Shown here: piece after piece, positions 13,401-25,200 of the stretch
How the letters are laid out: each line of letters starts with the position of its first letter
How positions within the stretch are numbered: the stretch's first letter is position 1
Origin: Bathynomus jamesi
Lineage: Eukaryota; Arthropoda; Malacostraca; Isopoda; Cirolanidae
Direction of reading: 5' to 3'
Assembly: GCA_023014485.1 (NCBI GenBank)
Contig: JAJOZX010002582.1
Location: forward strand, 263,501-327,500
DNA: 64,000 bases
Program-made: the position numbers and the translations under genes
The notes under the pieces: model-generated
Seen by the model: the letters and a program-made list of their open reading frames with translations, nothing else
What the model was told of the DNA's origin: nothing
Databases searched by the model: none

Positions 13401-14129
13401 ATCCACTTAATACGCGCGGTTCTTTTTTTTTTATTTTGTTTATATTAACTTAGTAATTTGGTAAACCGTTTTTAATAATTAAATTGTTTTCGTCATTTTG
13501 TCTCTCACATCTGAGTCACATGTGACACACAAAATGGATTAAAAATTTGTGGAATGACACGATCGGGAAAGGATGAAAACTTTGAAACGTCACACAGGGA
13601 ATGAATAACAGGATAGTGGCAGAATGTGTGTGTGTGTGTGTGTGTATGTATGTGTGTGTGTGAGAGAGAGAGAGAGATAGCGATAGCGATAGTGAAATGA
13701 GTAATAGATTGCCTCTCTTCGTGAGAAGATGCTTATACGTGTTAAGTGAAAGGTACACACGACGGGCTGTTTGTATACGATTGTTGCCTTTTGTAATATG
13801 AAACTTTTGTTGTGCTCTATGAAAGGAAGGGGGATAGCGAGAGAGAAAGAGAGAATTGAATCTAAGGTTGTATTCTAAAGACGACAAGAAGAGAGCGTGT
13901 CCTGGCTACAGGATATATATTGTAGGGAGTGCCTACCCAAGATAACATCTGATGACCGAAGATACGAAGGGGAGATGAGTGACAAAAAATGGGACAGGAT
14001 CGGGGAAAGATAACGTGAAACCTCGACGATAATGATACGAATGAAATCTCTTCTAAACAAGTGACAAATATGCCGGTAACTTATAAAGTGTTAGAGCCTC
14101 TGCGCTCCTGTAATGCTCCCCTCTATTTT

Positions 14130-14162
<33 letters not shown>

Positions 14163-16144
14163 TACTGTGCAAAAGTCAGAGACCACTATCGATCTAATAA
14201 TCTTTAGATAATCTGTCGTATGAAAATTGGTTTTGATACTAAAATACATATTAACTAGAACCTCTGGTTCATATTAACGTATAACTAAGTTATTACTTAA
14301 GTGTACAAAGTTGTATAAGCTGGATGACCCTCTAGTCTGGATAAATTGGACTTGAGGGTTGATTCATTATATTACTTATAATGCATGTATTTAAAGATCT
14401 AGCGAACTACAGTATTACTGATGGATCTGCAGTAAATGCTCCTGAGCTATTGTTATATGAATATTTACAATTAAAAGTATAGACATATTCACTTAAATTC
14501 TGCAAAACAAATTTATCCACAACGTTTCTCATTATAATCCTAATTCATGCTGTTTTTTTTTCTTTCACAGGCCTAAGAAATGACAAAAAGTACAATTTCT
14601 GATGAGATTAGATATAAAATAACACAGGTCAACAAAAAAAAATATTTTTTTCGTTGCCAAGGAAATTCGTACGAATTTAGGGTATTTTGGGGTTGCTGAA
14701 TTCCAAAATGAAAGTAGTTTTTCCGATTTGGCTCTAGTTCTTGAGATAATGAATACCCTCAATTAATAGGAAACGTAACCATAACGCGTGCATATGGGAA
14801 ACTACCGGAACATTCTAGATGGTGAGACCGAATAAAATGCCATTATGTATTTCATGCGTTTACTTTTGTATGATTTGAGACAATTTCAATGCGATTTGTA
14901 AGTAGGCTCCGCCTGAACATTAAATTTTTTGCATTTTTACGTGTTTCAATGGGGTACCAATTATCTCATAAATTAGAGCCAATCTAGCAAAACCGATGTC
15001 ATATTCGGAATCAGCACCACAAAGTTACCCCAAATTCACTCTAATATGATTGGCAATAAAATGAGTGTTGACCAGTGTAATACATTTGCATGGTGAGGGA
15101 CTGAGTCAAAGAAAAATAAGTGAATCTACAGGCGTTTCCAAAGCTGGTGTACAAAAAATCTTGGCTCGTCACAGCTCAAATGGAACCCCAGCTGATCGCC
15201 CTAGATCAGGGAGGCCGTCTAAGCTTTCTCCATCTGATCTACAATATCTAAAGATTACTTCCCTTCGAGACAGACGCAAATCCAGCACTTCACTCGCAGC
15301 AGATCTCGAAAAAACAATAGGTGTCTCAGTTGATCCCTTTACTGTATGAAGGAAACTTAACTCAGTAGGTCTTAAAAGACGTGTTGCAGCAAAAAAGCCA
15401 CTTTTAAGGAATGGAAATAAAGAGAGAGAAGAAAATGTGCTTTGGAACACAAGTATTGGACATCTGAGACGTACTGAATTAAGCTTCCTTCGTACAGTAG
15501 AAGGATCAACTGAGACACCTGTTGTTTTTTTCGAGATCCGCTGCAAGTGAAGTGCTGGATTTGTCTGTCTCGAAGGGAAGTAATCTTTAGATATTGTAGA
15601 TCAGATGGAGAAAGCTTAGAGGGCCTCCCTGATCTAGGACGATCAGCTGGGGTCCCATTTGATCTGTGACGAGCCAAGATTTTTTGTACACCAGTTTTGG
15701 AAACGCCTGTAGATTCACTTATTTTTCTTTGACTCAGTCCCTCACCATGCATGTATTATTTTATATCTAATCTCATCAGAAATTGTACTTTTTGTCATTT
15801 CTTAGGCCTGTGAAAGAAAAAAAAAAAGCATGAATTAGGATTATAATGAGAAACGTTTTGGATAAATTTGTTTTGCAGAATTTAAGTGAATATGTCAACA
15901 CTTTTAATAGATCTTTAAACACATGCGTTATAAGTAATATAATGAATCAACCCTCAAGTCCAATTTATGCAGACTAGAGGGTCATCCAGCTTAAACAACT
16001 TTATACACTTAAGTAATAACTTAGCTCTACGTTAATATGAACCAGAGGTTCTAGTTAATATGTATTTTAATATCAAAACCAATTTTCATACAACAGATTA
16101 TGTAATAGTTATCAGATCGACAGTGGTCTCTGACTTTTGCACAG

Positions 16145-16225
<81 letters not shown>

Positions 16226-19200
16226 GTAATTATTACTTCATTTTTCTTCCTCAGATACCCTCCCCCCAAACCTCAGGTGAGCGGGGGCCACCCTGCCTCC
16301 ATCCCCAACAATAACAATAATAATAGCAGTAGTAGCAAGTTCAGCAGCAAACGAGGTACTAGTATCTCCTCCGGTACCGTAACACCGGTGAACGGTACCT
16401 TATCTAAACCGGTGTCTCCACCGGTTGTACCGGATCTCCACCAGAGACAAGACGTGGTGGTACACAGTCCTAACAGTCAAGAGGAGATGAACAAGATCAA
16501 GAGATACGAGGTACGTACCGAAGAGTTACATATCTTACGAATGTTTTTAGGAAAGGTAACGTTCATAGCCCATATATACCCCCCCCCCCCCCCCAAGGAA
16601 GTGGGGATTAGGGGCCTGAGCCTGAGCTGCCTTAGCCACAGTCAAAGGTGGGGTGACCGGCGCCCCGCTTCGCCGTGACGTAAGATACAGAACGCAAACC
16701 GCCCAGCTGTAGGCAGCACTGGGGTTCAAACCCATGACTCAACGGAGTCTCAGCACTGCCGGATGGCGCCCCCAAACGATCCAGCGACGAGACTAATAAT
16801 AATAGTTTTGGTGAATATATCAAAAGAATGAAAATAACCGAAAATGATGTTCTCAGGAGGAAATAAAGCAGCGGAGGGAGAGAGAAGAGGAGATGGCGGA
16901 GCTCCAAAGGAGTTCCGTCCGAGGGTCCCAGAAGCTGCAGGCCCTGGAATCCTACCCCTACGGTCCGCCACACGGGCCTTCCCAAGGGGCTCAGCCCCCG
17001 GCTACGGGGGTTGTAAACGAAGCCTTCGACCAGGAGGAGCTCAATGAGGAAGAAGAAAAAGGATCCTCTCCCAGTAAGTTATTGCTTGAAGTTTTCCCAC
17101 TGCGTGAAGGAATCCATTTTCCATACCTATGGGGTTCCAGGAGAAATGGATTTTTTAAAGGATAGGATACAATAAGGCAGTATTTATCTTTCCTGAAGAG
17201 AATGCTTGTATAACTCAATAATCTGCTCCTCCCTTTGCAGGTATAAACGAGTTGATTCAGTCTCTCCAGCGCATCCAGAACGTGTTGAAGTCGAACGGTC
17301 ACCGTATTAGCGAGGACATGACTTTGGTAGCGCAGTTGCTCGTCAACCCAGAGTTTCAGAAGGTTCTCGCCGTTCACAACAAAGTGCAGGAGACTTGGTG
17401 TCTCAATAGGCCTCCTACGCCTCTGACTCTCAAGGCGCAAGAACTCGTTAATGAGGTAAGTTCGACTCGTTAAAGTGTGCCCCCTTTTTGATCCTTGATC
17501 TATTAGAACTGATCATCTTCGCATTTCGGGGAGAAAAACTTTTTACATTATGTACTGTACACAATTTAAAGCGTAATTGTCTGAAATTTTGTGCCCATGT
17601 TTATCAACAGGTTTTTTTGGGGGCTTAAAAAGACTTCAAGTCAGTGTTGCTAATGCTTTAATTTATTGTACCAAAGTGGCCACATGGAATAGTTATCAAG
17701 TGATAATATCGGGTGATTACAAATGATCTTCCCGATTTTAAACATTTATTATGAAAAAACTAACAAAGCTACAGCGAAAAAGCAAGACATACGAATAAAG
17801 AAGAACTCAGAGTTTTATTTACGAGCTATTAAAGTTCAATATGAGCTCCCTTTGTGGCTCTGCAGACATCAAAGCGGTATTCTGTTTCCCTCCATACATT
17901 TTGTAACATATCATACTGAACTTTTCTAACAGCCTCGCGTATCCTTTCCTTCAAATGTTCCAAAGTTGTTGCCATTGATGGAACAAAAACTTTATTTTTG
18001 ACGTAGCCCCAGAGAAAGAAGTCAAGTGGTTAGAGCTGGCGAACGAGCCGGCCAAGGAATGGGGCCCCCCATTCCCGATCCAACGTTCAGGTAATTGCAA
18101 TTGCTCATTCAGGAATATTGTAATCTCAAAAGGAGCTTGTATTGAACTTCAGTAACGTAAATAAAACTTCGAGTTTTTCTTTATTTGTATGTATTTTCTT
18201 TTCGTTGTAACTTTGTTAGTTTTTTCATAATAGATGTTTAAAATCGGGAAGATCATTTGTAAATCACCCGGTATTTTGCGTGTTTATCAGCCATTGAAGT
18301 CTTCAATATTATTAGGAAATAGAAGAATATTTAACTATTTCTTATAAAAAAAAAAGAGAGATTTTGAACTGGAGTAATGCCAAGTGCCAAGAATCAGATG
18401 GAGTTCTACTCGTTCAAAATAGTTACCTACTGGATAATTAAAACGACTGAATTTTAGGGCGCCCGGTAGCTCGGTGGCGATCATTGAGCGGTGAGGCGCG
18501 TTCCCAGGTTGGTCGTTTTCCCAGTTATAGTAGAGTTCAAACCGAACAAATTGCAGTAGTTATTTTTTCATTCGTTAAAGAGAGGATAATATACTGAAAG
18601 TTGAAATAAGTACGAGTTGTACGTCATTTTTAGGGTCAAAGTTGGAGACGTTTTGCGTTTGGTAAAGCACCACTTAGACGGTTCCCATTAAATAAAAATG
18701 TCTGTGGAGCCTAAACTCTACATTGATACAAAAATACTTTAAATAAAACTCGTAGATAATTATGTTACTTGTAATTTACCTTTCATCAACTTAGCTCATC
18801 TAAGGTCACGAAAGACCAAAAATATAGGATTTTAAAGATTAATTTGAAAACTGGATTATACTGAATATGGATGATAATGTCTGGCCTGAACATACCTATA
18901 GAGGACCAAATGTGTATATGTGTGGATATGATCGGCAAAAATGGAGTCCACAAGTGAAAATAAATAAAATTAGGGGAGGTTTTTTTTCCTCCCCTTAAAA
19001 ATATACAAACATGATGATGCTCTTAAGAAAACATACGACGTGCATAAACAGAAGTTAAGTATTTTTATTTTTATTCTGTACGACTGTATTATTGCTGGTC
19101 GGTATGTTAGCGAGTATTCTAGCTTTTTACAGTGGCAACGCTTTCCACCGACTTTCACAGGCACATCTTATCAGATTAATAAGAGCTTCCGGTGCTGCCC

Positions 19201-22200
19201 CAGTATTTGTCTCCATAAAGAGCATGATTCCATTTGAAACCTTCCATCTTTAGTCTAGAGCAGAGATGGGCATTTTTTGTCTTTCCATATATGTACTTGC
19301 AAGTACACTCGCAGCTTACGAAATTTTGCGTCTATTTGTGTCATAAGAAGGGATTTTGGATGGACTGAGGTGTTGGAAGAGTATAATTTTTCCTGAAATT
19401 GCCCAACCCTGAGAAAATGGTGTTCAAAGCTAAAGCGTTCCATGCACTGCGCGAGGGTAGGCTTTTCCACTTAGCATATACCTGTTGTAAAACTTCAAGT
19501 CCTGATCCAGCCATTATGTGGTCCATATACCCATGAAAACGCGTAGTTGTATGAAAACCACTTAAACGTGAGACTGTTGAATGTTTTTGGATTCGATTAT
19601 TGTTAGTGCCTTGAACCAAAGAGGCTGATTAAATGTTGCTACTTGTATTATACAATGTTAAACATGATCACTAGTGTATAGCAATACAGGTCATGTTAGT
19701 CGAGTGATAGGGAGAAACATAATGGAAGCAGCCCCAGGATAAATCCAGACCATGATGGCCTTAGATGCCTCAGGAATAGGGATATCTTGCATAGATTTGA
19801 GGTCGCAGAGCATGAGTCCTCAGTTTCCATATCTAATAGCTCATCATAAACGAGTCTTGATAAACTACCATGCCATTAATACGATTTAAGTGAGCCAGTT
19901 CAGTATCAGTTACTGTCGTGCGAAGAACAATGCTAATTATTTTCTTAGTAGGAGTAACTCCAGCTATCATGCCCAATCCAAGAAATGTATGGACGAGTGT
20001 TTGTATAATTGTTTTTGTGAAACTATTTCTTAACGTAATAACGTCGTAGTTTCCACATGGATTAGTAAATATGACTTTCTTGCCGAAATGGCGCCTTAGC
20101 TTAGCTTTCATATATTTAGCAGTATATGGTTCAAACCCAGTCCCTTTAAAATGATTCTTCAGAAGTTCAGTTAAATCATTAACAAAGATTAAATGTAAAT
20201 GCCCCAGCACTCACCGACTCCCTGCGTTGTATAGGATTTCACGTGTTCTGAAGTTAACGTAGCACCTTCTATGGTACTTAACATCTGCATTGTAAATCAT
20301 AAGCAAAATTATAGCGTGATTTTAGTTTTTAACCCACTCATCATTACGATTATCGCGCGTTATTAGAATTGACGTCTTTGTATCTTCCCTAATGAGAATT
20401 TTTTTTTTTTTTTAAATCACGTTTCCCCATAGTGATTTATACAATTACTTTTACACGTTGTATGGACATACTGTCCTGGATTAACTAATACCAATCTCGT
20501 TCAACACTGCACACACCCATTTTAGTTGAGATACTGCGATCCTGAGTTAGGTAAGGGCACTTGATGCAACGATGTTGTTGAAGACGCCAATATGTACCTG
20601 AAAATAAAAAATGTATATCAATTATGGAATATTATTAAACATGTGGAAAAAATTTCATTGCCTTAAATGTACCAACGTAATTTTCCGTAATTTTCCATAA
20701 TTTTCCATAATTTTCCATATTCACAACCAACCACCTCGCATTCGTTTTCCTAAATCCTATTTCTTTATTTACCTTAGATGACCATAGTTTATGATAGAAA
20801 GTAAATTATAGGTCACAATTATCTACAAGCTTTGTTTAAGATGTTTTTGTGATAAAAGTGCAGTTCAGGTTCCACAGACATTCTTATTTATTGGGAACGA
20901 AAGACTTATCCAACTTTGACTCCCAAAATGATGATGATGATGTAGGGTAATGATAGACTTGGTTAACCTTCTTCGCAACATCTAAGGTAATATGGCGGAG
21001 GCGAACTACTACAACCTTGCGTGCGTGGGATCCGAACCTCTGGTCACTACATCATCTGGATGCAGAAGACTATCTCCCATCCAACTATTACCCAGATCCA
21101 GTGGCGTACTAAGGGGGGTGCGAGGGGGGGGGTCCGCCCCGGGTGACAGCCAGGAGGGGGGTGCCATCGGGAGAGTTGAAATACCAGTACAAGTTTTCAA
21201 ACCAAATGAAAAATTTGCCAAAGTAAGAAAAAAAATTTAAAAATGTTCAAACTATTACAACAGCTTAATGTTAATTTCCACTATAAGATAAATTTTTATT
21301 TTTATTGGCAATACAAAATTTACAAACGAAAAATTAAATATTTGATAAAAATTACATCGAAAGGCGAACGTTTGTTGACGTTTTAGTCATCAGTTTGTTG
21401 AGCATAGCCAGCTGGCTGGCCGCAACTGACATTCCAAGTCTTGTTCACTGGACACTGTGACTCCACATACATGAGGTATGTTTCATTAAATAATTATGAT
21501 AAAGCATAAAGTGCATATGGACTGGACATAAACCTGTGCCGTGGTCAAGGATATGACAACGCTGCAACTATGGCTGGGATTCATGGTGGTGTTCAGTCAA
21601 AGATCAGAGAGATTAATCCCAAGGCTTTGTTTGTGCCTTGTGCAAATCATTCTCTGAACCTTTGCGGAGTGCACTCATTTAGAAGTGTTTCTTCATGTGA
21701 CTTTTTTTGGAACCTTGGAGAGTCTATTCCTTCTTTTCAGTCTCAACTCATCGATGGGAAGTGCTGATGGAGAATGTAGGCATGATAGTCAAAAGACTTT
21801 CCCAGACAAGATGGGAGTGCTCATTATGACACTGAAACAAGTGAAGGCAAATTTTGAAAAGCTGACCTCAACCCTTGAAGTACTGTGCGATCCCAAAGAA
21901 AATGTGGACACAAGAGGATCAGCTCAGATTTTACTGTCTGCTGTATGTGATTTCTCTTTTTTCAGTTACCCTTCTTTCTGGTGTGAAGTCCTGGAAGAAA
22001 TTAATCTCTCACAAAAGTATCTGCAAACAGTTGGAATCAGCCTTGAAAAGTGCATTGTGAAGCTCCAAGCTCTAAAACTGTTTCTTGAAGATCAGCGCAA
22101 TGAAATTGTGGAGAGGGCCATTCATTATGCAACTACAAAGTGTGAAGAAATGGACATTTCTATGGAGAGAAGAAGGAGAGTAAAGCTCCGAAAAAGGATG

Positions 22201-25200
22201 CCAGGAGAGATGGCAAAGGATGCTGGTCTCACATTGCCAGAGGAAGTAAAAAGGGCTATGTTTGAATGTCTTGATCGCTTTCATCAAGAATTGGAGATTC
22301 GTTCTAAGACAATGGATCAAATTCTGTCAATCTTCGCTGTTATTCAACCAAACACTTTGGTTGTTGCAACAGAAGAACTTCGGAAGTATATTCCAAATTT
22401 GACTCAGATTTTCGATGAATTCTATGATGAAGATATCAGTTGGAAATTGGACGACTTCGGAGACATTTGGAAGCTGCCAAAATCAGCGTTGAAGAGGCAA
22501 AGAAATGGGCAGCATTGCAGTTTCTGGAGTTTATTGTGAAATAGAATTTTTGTGAATCTTTGCCAAGCTTGTCACTGTGTTTGAGATTCTTTTTGACTGT
22601 CTGTGTCTCTCTTGCTTCATGTGAAAGAAGTTTTTCCAAATTGAAATTGATAAAAAAATTTCTTTCGCTCGACCATGAGTCAGACAAGATTGACAAATCT
22701 GGCTTTACTTTCAATTGAACATGAATATGCAAAGAAGGTGAATTTTGATGGTCATTGATCAATTTGCAGAAATGAAGGCTCGAAAGCAGAGACTGAATCC
22801 TCTCTATTTACCTCTGAAGAATAGGCTGAGCGATGAGACTGGATTTCCTGTGTTTTTTGTATAAAATAAAATGCAGTATTACCTGTTGACTGAATTTTTA
22901 ATGTCCTGCATTTTTCTTATTTCCAATTTGTTTATGACAGTACTGTACTGTTTAAAAATCTACTCGCAAACAATATATTTATGGGAGGTGCCAAAGGAAG
23001 GATCTGCCCCGGGTGCCAAATACTTTAGGTACGCTGCTGCCCAGATCCAGTGTCGTTTAACTTCGCTGATGGACGGGAAGCGGTGTTACGACACTGGCCA
23101 CGACGTAGCACTGAAAATATCGTACAACTTAAATTTATCTCGGCTTTTAATACGTTATTTTACTCGCTTCAAGGACTGAAAAACAACCAATGCGTAACTA
23201 TTACAATTTGTTCGGTTTTCATCACTAGATTGACTCCACTGTTAATGGTCGGGCTTAAGGAACCCTTAGGGTGCACTCGCACTCACCCCAACATTATGGG
23301 GAAAGGAGCTTCTTGGCTTAAAATAAAAAAAAATACTCTATTTTACCTTTTCCACCACCTTCGAAACTTTAGCTTAATTTAGTAATACATCGTTCAGTTT
23401 AATAAATCCCCGAATCTTCTTCCTTCAGTGTATGGAAATCCTGAACGGTAGTTCGGCCCCAGAGGCGCTTGAACTATTGCAGGTGCTGAGTAAATACCCT
23501 ATGGAGGGTCTTTTTTACGCTCACGACAGGATAGCGGACTCAGAGCCTCCCTTGGAGGGGGCTGGAGCGGAGCAGAGCGTAGATGTGGCCCCGGAGGAGG
23601 TGATAGAGAGGGAAACAAACTACCCCGAGGAAAACGTTCGCATCGTGAGGATAGACAAAACGAATGAGCCTCTGGTAAGATTTATTTAATTGTTATTGTC
23701 TATTGTTCACTGGCTAAATAATCAGCATTTTTTACGCGTAATTTCCTTTGACGTATTCATTAGTGCTATGTACGAGTATGTTAAATATTGAGGCAGGGAG
23801 GAATCTTTTTTTAATTGCCAACACGTTCTAATAGGCGGAGTAATGAGCTTTTGCTCGCATAAAGAAAACATTAACTCTTTTTCCAGTCCAACTTTATTTG
23901 GTAATTTCAAATATGAGAGTAGGGCATTTCATGCGAAATACGCTGCTGACTTCTTTTGTTTCAGGGGGCGACAATAAGGAACGAGGGCGACTCCGTTATC
24001 ATCGGACGAATCGTGCAGGGCGGTGCGGCGGAGAAATCTGGTCGTTTGCACGAGGGAGACGAAATCCTCGAAGTGAACGGGATCGAGGTCAGAGGGAAGT
24101 CGGTGAATGATGTCTGTGATATGCTCGCAGGTGGGTTGCTCTTTGGTTTAGAGATAGACGCGTAGATAAACAAACGCGGACGTTTGAACAAACTGGTAAC
24201 ATTGATATAATGAAAGGTTTAGAATAGGAAGAGGTGTCGTCCTTATTAAACCTGTGGTTTTCTTAATTGCGCGATATTATTTTATCCAGTTTTACGCGTA
24301 ATTTGGACTAGTTACTCCCTCGCTCATCCGCCTTAGAAGAAGGCATAGAGTCAAGTTTGATACTCATCCGCTGGTTAAAATACAATCCCACGTACGAAAC
24401 ATTGTATTTAATACTAACAAATATGTATAAAAGACCACAGAACGTTTTATTTAAAAAATTAATAGTAATTTTTTTCCAATGTTAATGAAGCCCAATTGTC
24501 GTATCTTCTAGAGAGAGTGCCTGCTATTACTTTAAATGTACACCTGGATGGTGTAATTTAGGGATGAGCAATCGCATCTTCCGCGCACAGTCGCCAGAAT
24601 AACCCAGACTCAAAGTGAAGCATAATTTTTTGGATCTACGATTTGTGTTGTCCAGTTTCATTAGTTTAAGCGTGTATATATTATTTAGGACGCGGACAGC
24701 GACTAGGCTGTAGTTAATAGACTGTTAGGTTGTTCGTTGGAGAACGGATAGTAGAAAATAGATTGTTAGGGAATGGAACGGACCCATTTGAAATATGACT
24801 GGTTGAGAGACTGATTTCGGCATTCTTAATACAACTTACAAATATTTGCTTGGCTTTTCCCAAACTTCGAATGTATGAAATCTTTTGATAGGGTTGTGGG
24901 GAATGGTTAGACCATGAATAGGTCCATTTATTTCGTGCCGTACTTCGTGTGTGTGTGTTAATCTTTCATTCACGTTTTCATTCGCACTGTTTCAGGCATG
25001 ACGGGAACGCTGACATTCATTATCATCCCGAATTCGCATCTTCCCGTAGTTCCTCCTCCGTCCCCCGTCCACGCAATGCACGTCAAAGCCTACTTCGATT
25101 ACGACCCCGAAGAGGACCTCTACATTCCTTGTCGGTGAGTGCGCGCGCGCGCACTTTTTTTTTCCATGAACTCCTAATTGAATTAATTACTAATTGGTTG

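Larger units (their letters stand above)
4463..16254 (+). other. sdt intron, 11.8 kb, transposon-filled
   Basis: The donor GTACGT at 4463 and acceptor TTCCTCAG ending at 16254 bound this intron. It holds the R2-like LINE, a Jockey-like LINE, hAT and mariner MITEs, a 5S-type SINE and the Tc1 palindrome listed separately. Stretches 4463-5860, 6100-6380, 10745-11535 and 12195-12600 show no gene or repeat that I can recognise; they are AT-rich non-coding sequence. Confidence 0.85.

Noticed and set aside
15065..15752. Active Tc1 transposase gene
   Set aside because: Only the DNA-binding half is present, twice and inverted; no DDE region.
16060..16314. ORFs through TG/TA repeats
   Set aside because: Only repeat-encoded Cys-Val and Tyr-Ile runs; the same applies to 2052-2261, 62123-62550 and 62976-63206.
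16991..17440. 149-codon minus-strand ORF
   Set aside because: It is the shadow of two sdt exons and the intron between them.
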